Origin: Xanthomonas campestris pv. badrii
GTDB lineage: Bacteria; Pseudomonadota; Gammaproteobacteria; Xanthomonadales; Xanthomonadaceae
Direction: 5' to 3'
DNA length: 64,000 nt
NCBI RefSeq assembly: GCF_012848175.1
Contig: NZ_CP051651.1
Span: forward strand, 4,278,501 to 4,342,500
This document shows, one piece after another, positions 19,851-29,123 of this stretch; the stretch's first letter is position 1; every line of letters begins with the position of its first letter. The notes beneath the pieces were generated by a model that was not told the origin of the DNA, ran no database searches, and saw only the letters and a program-made list of their open reading frames with translations. Both the position numbers and the translations under genes were made by a program.

Positions 19851-20248
19851 CAACCCAGGCACGGATTGTGTCGCGCTTTGTATGCAATTAGCGAAAGGAT
19901 TGCATAGACCCGGCTCGCAGTGAGGCCGCTTAGCTCTTGGTAAGAGAAGGTAGTCACGCCCTTTTCATTGAATTCGACACTTTCGAAGAAACGCTTGGCA
20001 GCTGAGACAGGCAAGGCATTGATTGGAGAATCCTTTGGAATTCGACTCATATATCCATTCAAATCCGCCCTGCTTCTTAGCGGTGCGAGATCAAAGTCGA
20101 CCTGACGCGCTAGACGAACATCATCCCGGATGATCTGTATAGCAGCCTCGTCCAATTTGTTTGAATCTTTATACTTCGAGAAGGACTGCGATGAAAATGG
20201 CATTGAAATAAAGAGGATTGCAACTATCCAAATGGGTTTTCCGTTCAT
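19847..20248 (-). CDS. Small exported protein, unknown function, AT-rich
   Basis: Protein of 133 residues with a short signal peptide (IWIVAILFISMPFSSQSF) and a mature part of about 110 residues lacking a recognised motif, ending HNPCLGC. Composition is clearly more AT-rich than the surroundings and codons end in A/T unusually often for this genome, suggesting horizontal acquisition. It appears to be the first gene of a minus-strand set with the Cys-rich frame and the thioredoxin-like gene. Function not assigned. Confidence 0.6.
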   Translation of the reverse strand: MNGKPIWIVAILFISMPFSSQSFSKYKDSNKLDEAAIQIIRDDVRLARQVDFDLAPLRSRADLNGYMSRIPKDSPINALPVSAAKRFFESVEFNEKGVTTFSYQELSGLTASRVYAILSLIAYKARHNPCLGC

Positions 20249-20391
20249 TAAAGTCTCCCAATTCGATTGAATTTTGAAAATTCTTAGTGACTGTATTGCA
20301 ACTACAAATTAATCCAATCATACATAGACATTACAGACACCCATCACTTTTGTTTGAATAATTTCCGAATTTTCATTGTTAATATAACTAA
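20249..20391. other. AT-rich intergenic segment
   Basis: Strikingly AT-rich spacer, with runs such as AATTTTGAAAATTC and ATTAATCAT, in otherwise GC-rich DNA. It separates the GH10 gene's stop codon from the start of the small exported gene and probably carries that gene's promoter. It marks the boundary between the accessory segment and the second half of the xylan locus. Confidence 0.6.
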
Positions 20392-21585
20392 TTAATCATG
20401 CCAGCAATGAACCATTTGGCCGTTTAACTCTTCAGGCACCGCCAACACCGCCTCCAGCGCCGGTTTGGGCGCGTGATTGCGGTCGAACAGCAAGGGATGA
20501 TTGGTGCGGCCGGGAACCGGGTAATCGTTCTTCCACGACATGCCGTCGGTGACGCCCCACACACTGACACGCGCCAGCGTGTCGCGCTTGCGCCAGAACA
20601 GCGCGAACAGTTCCGCATAACGCGCGGTCAACTGCGCCTGTACCTGTGGCGGCAGCCCATCGCGATACGGGTCGAGAAACCGCTTGAATTCCGGCAGCTG
20701 GAACTGCTTGTGCGCCAGGCCCGTTCCAATCACCTGGCCTTCCCTGGTAACCGGCAACACGTCCACGTCCAGTTCGGTGATCATCACCTTGATGCCGAGC
20801 GCAGCATACGCATCGATGGCTGCTTCGATGTCCTGCACGCTGTGGTAGTTCAGGCCCCAATGCCCCTGCATGCCGACGCCGTCGATGCGGATACCGGCCT
20901 GCTGCAACATCCTGACCATGCGCACGATGCCGTCGCGTTTGGCCGGCCGCCAGGCATTGAAGTCGTTGTAGTAGAGCTCGGCATCCGGTGCGTAGCGCTG
21001 CGCGAAGGCGAAGGCATTGCGCACCACGGTGTCACCATCGCCGACGCGTTGTACCCAGTTGGTGGCGCGGTAGCTGCCGTCTTCGTCGATGATTTCGTTG
21101 ACCACATCCCAGGCCTGCACCGTGCCCACATAGCGCCCGGCAACCCGCTCGATATGCGCACGCATGCGCTCGATCTGCGCAGCCGAGGTGTTGGGTGTGC
21201 CCTGCGCATCGACGAAGAACCACTCCGGGGTCTGGTTGTGCCAGACCAGCGTGTGCCCGACCACGAACATGCGCTGGCGCTGCGCATAGGCGACGAACGC
21301 GTCGGCGGCGGCGAAGTCGAACACGCCCGGCCGCGGCGCGACGACCTCGGCCTTCATCACGTTCTCCGGTGTGAGCGCATTGAACTGGCAGGCCACCAGC
21401 GCCGCCGAGGCAGCGTCCTTGCCGGAGACGATCTCGGCATTGACTGCCGTGCCCAGCAAGAAGCCATCGGCATACGCCTGCTTGAGCGAGGTATCGGGCG
21501 TTTCGCAGCGCGCCAATGCCGGTCCGGCGACGAGGCAGGCAGCGACGACGCATGCACCACGCAACAGGGTGAGCAGATGCGGCAT
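20392..21585 (-). CDS. xyn10A: GH10 endo-beta-1,4-xylanase, exported
   Basis: Family 10 xylanase that cleaves the xylan backbone; 397 residues with signal peptide LLTLLRGACVVAACLVAGPALA. The catalytic pair is Glu164 in AWDVVNEIID (acid/base) and Glu271 in KVMITELDVDV (nucleophile). FDFAAADAFVAYAQ, GHTLVWHNQTPEWF and YYNDFNAW are typical subsite blocks. ATG 21585 begins a clean signal peptide with AGG upstream; longer in-frame starts to 21921 have no ribosome site. It is the last gene of the exuT-xyn10-uxaC-xyn10 minus-strand run, 104 bp after uxaC. The product may be periplasmic or secreted by the type II system; sequence alone does not decide. Confidence 0.96.
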   Translation of the reverse strand: MPHLLTLLRGACVVAACLVAGPALARCETPDTSLKQAYADGFLLGTAVNAEIVSGKDAASAALVACQFNALTPENVMKAEVVAPRPGVFDFAAADAFVAYAQRQRMFVVGHTLVWHNQTPEWFFVDAQGTPNTSAAQIERMRAHIERVAGRYVGTVQAWDVVNEIIDEDGSYRATNWVQRVGDGDTVVRNAFAFAQRYAPDAELYYNDFNAWRPAKRDGIVRMVRMLQQAGIRIDGVGMQGHWGLNYHSVQDIEAAIDAYAALGIKVMITELDVDVLPVTREGQVIGTGLAHKQFQLPEFKRFLDPYRDGLPPQVQAQLTARYAELFALFWRKRDTLARVSVWGVTDGMSWKNDYPVPGRTNHPLLFDRNHAPKPALEAVLAVPEELNGQMVHCWHD

Positions 21586-21689
21586 GGCGTGGTGCCTGGT
21601 CGAGTCTCCACTGCGGTGCTGCAACCGGCGCGTGACAGCCTCAGCCATCACTGCGCGACGCGCTGCGCGCGCAACGCGCCTACCCGCTC

Positions 21690-23111
21690 TCACAGCTTGT
21701 AGGCCTGCTTGGGCAGGCGGTAAGCCAGATCCACCGCGATCTCCGCAGCCTCGTCCTCGTCCAGCCGATGCTCGGCCACCAGCTTGGCCAGGAACGCGCT
21801 GTCCACGCGTCGCGCGACATCGTGCCGGGCGGGAATCGACAGGAAGGCACGGGTGTCGTCGTTGAAGCCCACCGTGTTGTAGAAGCCGGCGCTGGCCAGG
21901 GTCTGCTCGCGGAAGCGCCACATGCCTTCGGGCGCGTCATGGAACCACCACGCCGGGCCCAGCAGCAGCGCCGGGTAATGTCCGGCCAGTGGCGCCAGTT
22001 CACGGCTGTAGCTGGTTTCGTCCAGGGTGAACACGATCAAGCGCAGCCGCGGGTCGTTGCCGTAACGATCCAGCAGTGGCTTGAGCGCATGCACATAGTC
22101 GGTGCGCATCGGGATATCGGCGCCCTTGTCGCGCCCGTAGCGCTGGAACAGCGGCTGGTTGTGATTGCGAAAGCACCCCGGATGCAGCTGCATCACCAGC
22201 CCGTCGTCCAGGCTCATCGCCGCCATTTCGGTCAGCACCTGCGCGCGGAACAGCTCGGCCTGCTCCGGCGTTGCCGCGCCGCGTACCACGGTCTCGAACA
22301 GGCGCTGCGCCTGCCCCGGCGACAGGTCGGCCGTGGCGGCGCTGGGGTGACCGTGATCGGTGGAGGTGGCGCCGTGCGCCGCAAAGAACGCGCGGCGCTG
22401 CCGGTGCGCGCGCAGATAGCCGGGCCAGGTCAGCACATCCTCGCCGGTGAGCGCGCCGAACTGCTGCAGCGCGCCGGCAAACTGCTCGTGCTCCGGGTCC
22501 ACCACCGGGTCCGGACGGTAGGCGGTCAGCACGCGTCCGGTCCATCCGCTGTCGGCGATGGCGGCATGATGCTGCAGGCTGTCCAGCGGCGACTCGGTGG
22601 TGGCGATCACCTCGATGGCAAAGCGCTCGAACAAGGCCCGCGGTGCGAATGCGGGCGTCTGCAGCGCGGCGGTGATGTGGTCGTAATAGTGATCGGCGGT
22701 GGCCGCATCCAGTCGGATGCGCAGATCGAACACTTCGTGGAAGACATGGTTGAGCCACAACGCCGACGGCGTGCCGCGCAACAACGCGAAGTGTTCGGCA
22801 AACACCCGCCATGCCGCGCGCGGGTCCACCGCTGCGCGGGTGCCATCGGCGCGCGGAATGCCCAGCGCATCCAGGTCGATGCCCTGGCTGTAGAGCATGC
22901 GAAACACGTAGTGATCGGGCACCAGCAGCAGTTCTGTTGCATTGGCGAACGCCGCATTGGTCGCAAACCAGGCCGGGTCGGTGTGCCCATGCGGGCTGAT
23001 GATCGGCAGCCTGGCGATCTGTGCATACAGACGGCGCGCGATCGCACGGGTGCCAGGGTCGGCGGGTAACAGCCGGTCGTCGTGCAGGGTCAGGGAAACA
23101 GGTGTGGACAT
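21690..23111 (-). CDS. uxaC: Glucuronate isomerase
   Basis: Cytoplasmic uronate isomerase that converts D-glucuronate to D-fructuronate, feeding UxuB and ManD encoded at the other end of the locus. The 473-residue length is standard. Family blocks are visible: PIISPHGHTDPAWFA (metal-binding HGH), DHYVFRML, LWLNHVFHEVF, VIATTESPLDSL, VMQLHPGCFRNHN and LLGPAWWFHDAP. There is no signal peptide. It lies 51 bp downstream of the second GH10 gene in the same orientation and is probably co-transcribed with the transporter. Confidence 0.97.
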   Translation of the reverse strand: MSTPVSLTLHDDRLLPADPGTRAIARRLYAQIARLPIISPHGHTDPAWFATNAAFANATELLLVPDHYVFRMLYSQGIDLDALGIPRADGTRAAVDPRAAWRVFAEHFALLRGTPSALWLNHVFHEVFDLRIRLDAATADHYYDHITAALQTPAFAPRALFERFAIEVIATTESPLDSLQHHAAIADSGWTGRVLTAYRPDPVVDPEHEQFAGALQQFGALTGEDVLTWPGYLRAHRQRRAFFAAHGATSTDHGHPSAATADLSPGQAQRLFETVVRGAATPEQAELFRAQVLTEMAAMSLDDGLVMQLHPGCFRNHNQPLFQRYGRDKGADIPMRTDYVHALKPLLDRYGNDPRLRLIVFTLDETSYSRELAPLAGHYPALLLGPAWWFHDAPEGMWRFREQTLASAGFYNTVGFNDDTRAFLSIPARHDVARRVDSAFLAKLVAEHRLDEDEAAEIAVDLAYRLPKQAYKL

Positions 23112-23162
23112 GGGCTCAGAACACCGAGAAAGACGGGGGATACACGCTGTCGGCCGCCCGCG

Positions 23163-24155
23163 TCATGGCGCAGGCGTGCCGGGATGGGCAGCCACGTAGT
23201 CGCGCAACCAGCGCAGCGCCGGTCGCTCGCTGCCGTCGCCACGCACCAGATAGGCAGCTTCCTTGTCGCGCCACAGGCCGGGACGGAACCCCCACAGGGT
23301 GATGCCGCGCACCGCCGGGTGCTCCCAGAACACCGGAAACACGCGCTGGTAATCGGCCAGCTGCTGCGCATCGCTTGGCCCATCCAGGTCGAATTCGGTG
23401 ATGTAGATCGGCAGGCCAGTGGCCGCCAGCGCATCCAGATTGGCGCGGTGCACCGACATCGCCACGTTGGGCGTGGTCTCGAAGGCATGCTCCTGGATGC
23501 CGATGGCATCCACCAGGTGCTCGCGCTGCAGCAGGTGCACGATCTGCAGATAGCGCTGCGTGGCCTTGGATGTGTTGGTGATGCCGTAGTCGTTGATCAT
23601 CAGCTTGGCATTGGGAAAGTGCTGGCGCGCCAACCGAAACGACTGCAGCACCCATTCCCAGCCGCTGGCGCCGGTGCCGCCCAGGGCCTGCAGATAGTTG
23701 CCGCCGCCGGTGTCACTCTTGCTGGGCGGATCATTGAGCGGTTCATTGACCACCTCCAGCAGGTCGATGTCCGGATAGCGCTGCGCCACGGCGGCAAACC
23801 ACTGCGCGATCTCGCGGCGCTGCTCGGCCGGCGGCAGGGTCTTGATCCATTCCGGCTGCTGGTTGCCCCACACCATCACATGCATCTGGAACGGCATGCC
23901 GCGGGCCTTGGCGAAGCGGTAAGCCGCATCCAGCGCGCTCCAGTCCATCTGGTCGCGCACCGCTTCCACCGTGCCCCACTTGCCGCCATTTTCCGGGGTG
24001 AGCTTGTTCCAGTGCTGCGCAAAGCCGGATGCCTGTTGTGGGCTGTAGGCACTGCCCAAAAACGTGGATGCGCCCGCCGCCAACGGCGCCGCATGGGCGG
24101 CCGATGCCAGGCTTGCGGCGAGCAACACGCCCAACCCCAGTGTGTGCAACTGCAT
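23163..24155 (-). CDS. GH10 endo-xylanase, short form, exported
   Basis: Second family 10 xylanase, 330 residues, close to the catalytic-domain minimum. The signal peptide is LGLGVLLAASLASAAHAAP. The catalytic pair is Glu138 in LEVVNEPLND and Glu254 in PIYITEFDLDG; MINDYGITN and GITLWGFRPGLWRD are further GH10 blocks. It differs enough from the 397-residue GH10 of the same run to suggest a different product range (inference), for example short oligosaccharides in the periplasm. It starts 10 bp after the transporter stop, so co-transcription with exuT is very likely. Confidence 0.95.
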   Translation of the reverse strand: MQLHTLGLGVLLAASLASAAHAAPLAAGASTFLGSAYSPQQASGFAQHWNKLTPENGGKWGTVEAVRDQMDWSALDAAYRFAKARGMPFQMHVMVWGNQQPEWIKTLPPAEQRREIAQWFAAVAQRYPDIDLLEVVNEPLNDPPSKSDTGGGNYLQALGGTGASGWEWVLQSFRLARQHFPNAKLMINDYGITNTSKATQRYLQIVHLLQREHLVDAIGIQEHAFETTPNVAMSVHRANLDALAATGLPIYITEFDLDGPSDAQQLADYQRVFPVFWEHPAVRGITLWGFRPGLWRDKEAAYLVRGDGSERPALRWLRDYVAAHPGTPAP

Positions 24156-24165
24156 GATGCGTCCC

Positions 24166-25488
24166 TCAGGAAGATGGCGGCGCCGGGGTGGCCGCGGGCA
24201 GATGCGCCGGCTCCAGCCGCGGCACCAGATGATGCACGAGGGCCAACGCCAGCAGATACGCAGAGCCCGCCATCAGGAACACCGGCACATAACTGCCGGT
24301 CGCCTGCAGCAAAAACCCGATGAAGGTGGCGATGAGCATGCCGCCCACCGCGCCAGCGAATCCGCCGATGCCCACCACCGTGGCCACCGCATGCCGCGGA
24401 AACATGTCCGAGGGCAGCGTAAACAGATTGGCCGACCAGCCCTGGTGCGCGGCGGTCGCCAGCCCGATCAGTGCCACCGCCAGCCACAGATTGTCCGCAC
24501 GGGCGGCAAACACGATGGGCACCACGCAGATCGCGCAGATCAGCATGGCGGTCTTGCGTGCGCGATTGACGCTCCAGCCGCGCGCGATGAACCGCCCGGC
24601 GATCCAGCCACCGGCAATGCTGCCCACATCGGCCAGCACGAAGATCACGATCAATGGCGCGCCCAGTTGCAGCAGGCTCAAACCATATTCGGCGTGCAGG
24701 AACTTCGGCAGCCAGAACAGGAAGAACCACCAGATCGGGTCGGTGATGAACTTGCCCAGCACGAACGCCCAGGCCTGCCGATGCCGCAGCACCTGCAACC
24801 ACGACAGCCGTGCCTGCACCGGCTCGTGGACATCGCTGCGGATATGCGCCAGTTCCGCTGGCGACAGGCCGGGCTGCTGTTCGGGCGGGTGGTAGGTGAG
24901 CCACCACACCACCAGCCAGGTAGCGCTCAACACGCCGGTGAACAGGAAGGCCGCCTGCCAGCCCCAGATCGTGGCGATCACCGGCACCAGCAACGGCGCA
25001 ACGATGGCCCCGATATTGGAGCCGGAATTGAAGATGCCGGTAGCCAGCGCGCGCTCGCGGCGCGGGAACCATTCGGCCACCGTCTTGAGCGCGGCAGGAA
25101 AATTGCCCGACTCGCCCAGCCCCAGGAAGAACCGCGCAATCGCAAAACCCACCACACTGGTCGCCAGCGCGTGCCCCATCGCCGCCAGGCTCCACACCCC
25201 GATCGCCAGCGCATAGCCGATGCGGGTGCCGAAGCGGTCGATCACCGCGCCGCTGCACAACAGCCCCAAGGCATACGCCGCCTGGAACGCGGTGACGATG
25301 TAGCCGTACTGGATCTCGTTCCAGCCGATCTGGGTCTGCAGGAACGGCGCCAGCACGCCCAGCACCTGGCGGTCGACGTAGTTGATGGTGGTGGCTGCCA
25401 GCAACAACGCACACACCCGCCAACGCACGCGGCCCAACCCCGCCGGCGCAGCAGCAGGCACGGCCCTGGGTGCCTCGCTCATGCGCAC
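24166..25488 (-). CDS. exuT: MFS hexuronate transporter (ExuT-like)
   Basis: Inner-membrane major facilitator of the anion:cation symporter group, 440 residues with about 12 hydrophobic segments. The signature blocks of hexuronate transporters are present: INYVDRQVLGVLAP, DRFGTRIGYALAIGVW, FFLGLGESGNFPAALKTVAEWFPRRERALATGIFNSGSNIGA, and a second half with WWFFLFWLPKFL. It would bring glucuronate released by the GH67 enzyme into the cytoplasm for UxaC. The start may be GTG 25488 or ATG 25482. It heads the minus-strand run and has a xyl-box 166 bp ahead of its start. Confidence 0.92.
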   Translation of the reverse strand: MRMSEAPRAVPAAAPAGLGRVRWRVCALLLAATTINYVDRQVLGVLAPFLQTQIGWNEIQYGYIVTAFQAAYALGLLCSGAVIDRFGTRIGYALAIGVWSLAAMGHALATSVVGFAIARFFLGLGESGNFPAALKTVAEWFPRRERALATGIFNSGSNIGAIVAPLLVPVIATIWGWQAAFLFTGVLSATWLVVWWLTYHPPEQQPGLSPAELAHIRSDVHEPVQARLSWLQVLRHRQAWAFVLGKFITDPIWWFFLFWLPKFLHAEYGLSLLQLGAPLIVIFVLADVGSIAGGWIAGRFIARGWSVNRARKTAMLICAICVVPIVFAARADNLWLAVALIGLATAAHQGWSANLFTLPSDMFPRHAVATVVGIGGFAGAVGGMLIATFIGFLLQATGSYVPVFLMAGSAYLLALALVHHLVPRLEPAHLPAATPAPPSS

Positions 25489-25653
25489 GGCCTGCGCGGC
25501 GACCAGGCTCCGCGCAGCTGCTGCACCGGCATCGCAGCAGTAGCGGTAGCGGTGCGCGCACCACGCCGGTGCCGCTCATGCGCGTGGTTGCCGCGTTCTT
25601 CGCTGGGTTTCATCGACCACTGCACCTGCACGAGGGTGGCCTTGCGCCACGGA

Positions 25654-25667
25654 TGATAGCGCTACCA
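25654..25667 (-). promoter_or_regulatory. xyl-box for the exuT-xyn10-uxaC-xyn10 operon
   Basis: Minus-strand TGGTAGCGCTATCA, 166 bp ahead of the exuT start. It matches the 14-bp XylR box reported for X. campestris (TGGTAGCGCTAACA, from memory) at 13 of 14 positions. It is the expected repressor site for the minus-strand operon. Confidence 0.8.
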
Positions 25668-25814
25668 TTACCACGCTCCCCGGCGAAAGCCATCGCGCAG
25701 TGCAACACGACCGCGCGCCGTACGCACTCGCCAACCGTCAACAACGCTTGGCGAGTGCACCGGCCCTGCCTGGCCTCCGCGTCTATGCTGCCCTGCAGCG
25801 TGATGTTCCGAATT

Positions 25815-25828
25815 TGGTAGCGCTAACA
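25815..25828 (+). promoter_or_regulatory. xyl-box for the TonB-dependent receptor operon
   Basis: TGGTAGCGCTAACA, 124 bp ahead of the GTG start of the TBDR gene. The sequence is the consensus box recalled for the xylan regulon and shares its TGGTAGCGCTA core with the box at 25654. The spacing suits a promoter-proximal LacI-type operator. Confidence 0.85.
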
Positions 25829-25951
25829 TCCAGCGCCACTGATCGCCCGTTCTTCCCCACCGCACCATCGCCGCGCCGCTACCGGCAGCGGCACTCCCTG
25901 CGCCGGGGCGATGCGTGGGACATCTGCTCACCTGTTAGGGAAGGGATTACG

Positions 25952-28882
25952 GTGAAGAACAGTTACGCACGAACCGCGTTGTCCTGCGCATTGGGATCCA
26001 TCCTGCTGGGCATGGCCAGCAGCGTCGCCTGGGCCCAGTCCACCGAGGCCACCACTGCGCCACCGCCGCCGGACCCGGCCGGCAGCAACGACGCAGTGAC
26101 CCAGCTCGATACCGTCACCGTCTCCGGCTACCGACGCAGCATCCAGTTCTCCACCGATGCCAAGCGCGATTCGGTCGGTTTCGCCGACACCGTGTTTGCC
26201 GAAGACATCGGCAAGTTTCCGGACATGAACATCGCCGAGTCGCTCAACCGCATTCCCGGCGTGCAGCTGGCGCGCGACGTCAATGGCGAAGGTCTCAACA
26301 TCGCCATCCGTGGCCTGGGCACCAGCTTCACCAAGACCACGCTCAACGGCTCCAGCATCGCCACCGCCTCGATCGGCCTGAACGCGCAGAACCAGAACCG
26401 CGAAGTCGATCTGAACCTGTTTCCCACCGAATTCTTCACCCAGCTCACCGTCAGCAAGACACCCACCGCCAGCATGCTCGAGGGCGGCGTCTCCGGCGTG
26501 GTGGACATGCGCAGCGCGCGCCCGTTCGATCGCCCCGGTGTGCACTTCACCTATCAGGCGCAGGCCGACTGGAACAGCACCAGCGAAAAGACCACCCCGC
26601 GTGGCGCGGTCATGGGCAGCTGGACCAATGAGGAAGGCACCTTCGGCGCGTTGTTCGGGGTGGCCTCGGTGCGCAGCAAACTGGGCGTGCGCGGCTTCGA
26701 GAGCGTGGGTTGGACCAACCCGGGCCTGACCTACACCCAATGCGGGCTCACCCCGCCCGCAGGCACGCCGGCCACCAATCAGCCGGCGGCGTGCAACGTC
26801 AACGGCGGCGGCAACTGGCGCATTCCCGACCGCGTGCCGGCCACCGCCGGCAGTGGCCTGACCACCGGCGAGACCATCGACGCGGCGTGGCTGCTGGCAC
26901 GCAACCCGGGCCTGAGCATCGACCAGATCAGCGATGCGTTGATTCCGCGCCTTGGCCGCCAGGTCTACATGAATGGCGATCGCGACCGCGATGCGTCGGT
27001 GATGTCGCTGGAATGGCGCCCCTCCGACAGCATGCACTTCTACCTGGACACGCTGTATTCGGAAGCCAAGCGCACCACCGAGCGGATCAGCATGAATCTG
27101 ATCGGCCGCAACGGCAACATGATCCCGCTGGGCATGCAGCTGGACCAGAACAACGTGGTCACCAGCGCCACCTTCGCCAACGCGCAATACTTTCTGGAAG
27201 CGCGCCCGTACCGCGAAGAGGTCAAGTTCTGGAGCGTCAATCCGGGTGCAGAGTTGTTGTTCGGCGCCGAGCAGGACATCAAGCTCAACGTGCAGGCCAA
27301 TGCCACGCGCAGCTGGCTGGATCGCGAGTCGCCCAGCATCCTGGTCACCTCGCCGTTCACCACCGTGGACTATCGCAACCAGGGCGGCGACCGCCCCTCG
27401 ATCAGCAGCCCGCTGGATCTCAACGATCCCAACCTGGGTTGGGGCTGGACAGGTGGCCGGGTCAACATCCAGAACGAAAAACGCGTGACGCAAACCCGCG
27501 GCGCACGCGCCGACCTGCAGTTCGGCGAGGACAAGCGCAACATCAAGATCGGTGCGGCCTACGATCAGGCCGAGCGCACCATCCGCGGCTTCGACAACAG
27601 CATCGCCTGGGAGCAGGTGGTCTGCCGCGGCGGTGGCGGCAACGTGTGCAACGGCGGCCCGGGCTCGGCGGTACCCAGCGCGGTGCTGGCCACGTATCTG
27701 CGGCCCGGCCCGGATGGCTTCATCACCGCCGATTTCGATCGCTTCCTGCGCGACACCAACTATTACCCGCTGCGCGATGCAGCACCGGAATCCAACTCGG
27801 CCAATACCGGCGCCTCGACCGGTGGCATCCGCGAGAAGAACCTCGGCTTCTACATCGAAACCAACGCCGAAACCGAAGTGTGGAACCGCACGCTGCGCCT
27901 CAACGCCGGCGTGCGTTACGTCACCACCGACCAGACCATCACCGGCCCGGTCACCATCAACGGCATCCGCCGCGTGCAGGTGCTCGACTCCGACTACAAG
28001 GAAGCCCTGCCCTCATTCAACGCCGCCTGGGACGTGGCCGACAACGTGGTGCTGCGCCTGTCCAGCTCGCGCACGCTCACCCGCCCGGACCCGAGCGCGA
28101 TGTTGCCCAATACCAACTTCAGCGACCCGTCCGCGCAGACCGCCACCCAAGGCAATCCGAACCTGGCGCCCTACCTGTCCACCAACGTCGACTTCGGCGG
28201 CGAGTGGTATACCGGCGGCGAAGGCTATGTGGGCCTGACGCTGTTCAACAAGCGCATCAGCGGCTTCACCGTCAATGGCGTGCGGCGCATTCCCTTCAAC
28301 GAACTGGGCGTGCCGTACGACAGCCTGCTGCCGATCCAGCAGGCCGGCCTGCAGCAGCGCGGCGGACCGGACGCGGCCACGGTCGACGTGCAGACCCAGG
28401 TCAACGCCGATGGCGTGCTCGACATCCGCGGTACCGAAGCCATTTGGGTACAGCCGCTGGACAAGCTGGTCGACGGCCTGGGCTTCAGCCTGAACTACAC
28501 CCATGTCACCCAATCCTCCGAAGGCGAAGGCGTGCCAGCGGTGGCGGTGGGTGTGGCGCCGAACCTGTGGAACGGCACCGTGTACTGGGAAAAGAACGCC
28601 GCCTCGGTCCGCCTGTCCTACACCTGGAACGACGACATGGTGATCTCCGGCGCCAACCAGAACGGCATCCCGTACGCGCGCCTCAATGCCGACGCACGCG
28701 GCCAGCTGGATCTGTCGGCCAGCTACGCGCTGGACTGGCTGCCCTCCAAGCCGCAGATCACCCTCAACGTCACCAACATCACCGACGAGCCGCTGCGCAC
28801 CACCTATGCGTGGCCCAACGCCACCTACGACCTGTACGAGCCGGGGCGCACCGTCATGCTCGGCATCCGCGGCACGTTCTGA
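25952..28882 (+). CDS. TonB-dependent outer-membrane transporter for xylo-oligosaccharides
   Basis: Outer-membrane active transporter of 976 residues. The signal peptide LSCALGSILLGMASSVAWA is followed by a Pro-rich spacer and a TonB box (LDTVTVSG, about residues 52-59). The plug domain follows (FAEDIGKFPDMNIAESLNRIPGVQL, IRGLGTSF) and then the beta-barrel, ending in the outer-membrane targeting motif with terminal Phe (MLGIRGTF). GTG at 25952 is chosen: AGGGA lies ahead and the signal peptide begins there; the open frame from 25700 overlaps the xyl-box. This is the position of XytB in the X. campestris locus. Energy comes from the TonB complex, encoded elsewhere. Confidence 0.93.
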   Translation: MKNSYARTALSCALGSILLGMASSVAWAQSTEATTAPPPPDPAGSNDAVTQLDTVTVSGYRRSIQFSTDAKRDSVGFADTVFAEDIGKFPDMNIAESLNRIPGVQLARDVNGEGLNIAIRGLGTSFTKTTLNGSSIATASIGLNAQNQNREVDLNLFPTEFFTQLTVSKTPTASMLEGGVSGVVDMRSARPFDRPGVHFTYQAQADWNSTSEKTTPRGAVMGSWTNEEGTFGALFGVASVRSKLGVRGFESVGWTNPGLTYTQCGLTPPAGTPATNQPAACNVNGGGNWRIPDRVPATAGSGLTTGETIDAAWLLARNPGLSIDQISDALIPRLGRQVYMNGDRDRDASVMSLEWRPSDSMHFYLDTLYSEAKRTTERISMNLIGRNGNMIPLGMQLDQNNVVTSATFANAQYFLEARPYREEVKFWSVNPGAELLFGAEQDIKLNVQANATRSWLDRESPSILVTSPFTTVDYRNQGGDRPSISSPLDLNDPNLGWGWTGGRVNIQNEKRVTQTRGARADLQFGEDKRNIKIGAAYDQAERTIRGFDNSIAWEQVVCRGGGGNVCNGGPGSAVPSAVLATYLRPGPDGFITADFDRFLRDTNYYPLRDAAPESNSANTGASTGGIREKNLGFYIETNAETEVWNRTLRLNAGVRYVTTDQTITGPVTINGIRRVQVLDSDYKEALPSFNAAWDVADNVVLRLSSSRTLTRPDPSAMLPNTNFSDPSAQTATQGNPNLAPYLSTNVDFGGEWYTGGEGYVGLTLFNKRISGFTVNGVRRIPFNELGVPYDSLLPIQQAGLQQRGGPDAATVDVQTQVNADGVLDIRGTEAIWVQPLDKLVDGLGFSLNYTHVTQSSEGEGVPAVAVGVAPNLWNGTVYWEKNAASVRLSYTWNDDMVISGANQNGIPYARLNADARGQLDLSASYALDWLPSKPQITLNVTNITDEPLRTTYAWPNATYDLYEPGRTVMLGIRGTF

Positions 28883-29123
28883 CAGTGACCATCGACACGA
28901 CGGCGCCGTGGGCAGCCGGACGCGGCCGATATGCGCGATGCACGCGCTCTGCACGTGCATCGCGCATCCGCTGCGCCGGTCGCGCTGCCTGCAAGACGGC
29001 GCACGAGGTTTTACCGGACACTGCAGCTGCTGCGCCGGCGGCCACGACCCAGAGGGGTCGCGGCCAGCGGCGTAGCGCGCGCCGCGGCGTTTTCCGCAGC
29101 ACTCTTCGAGCCCGCCTCACCTC

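Larger units (their letters stand above)
25489..25951. other. Divergent regulatory region between exuT and TonB-receptor operons
   Basis: Gene-free 463 bp between the divergent exuT and TBDR genes. It contains two copies of a near-palindrome with core TGGTAGCGCTA, one placed for each promoter. The remaining sequence shows no convincing small gene. This is the main control region for the second half of the xylan locus. Confidence 0.75.

Noticed and set aside
28883..29123. Possible coding sequence between the TBDR and symporter genes
   Set aside because: Frames through here simply continue from other frames of the TBDR gene; no start site or motif.
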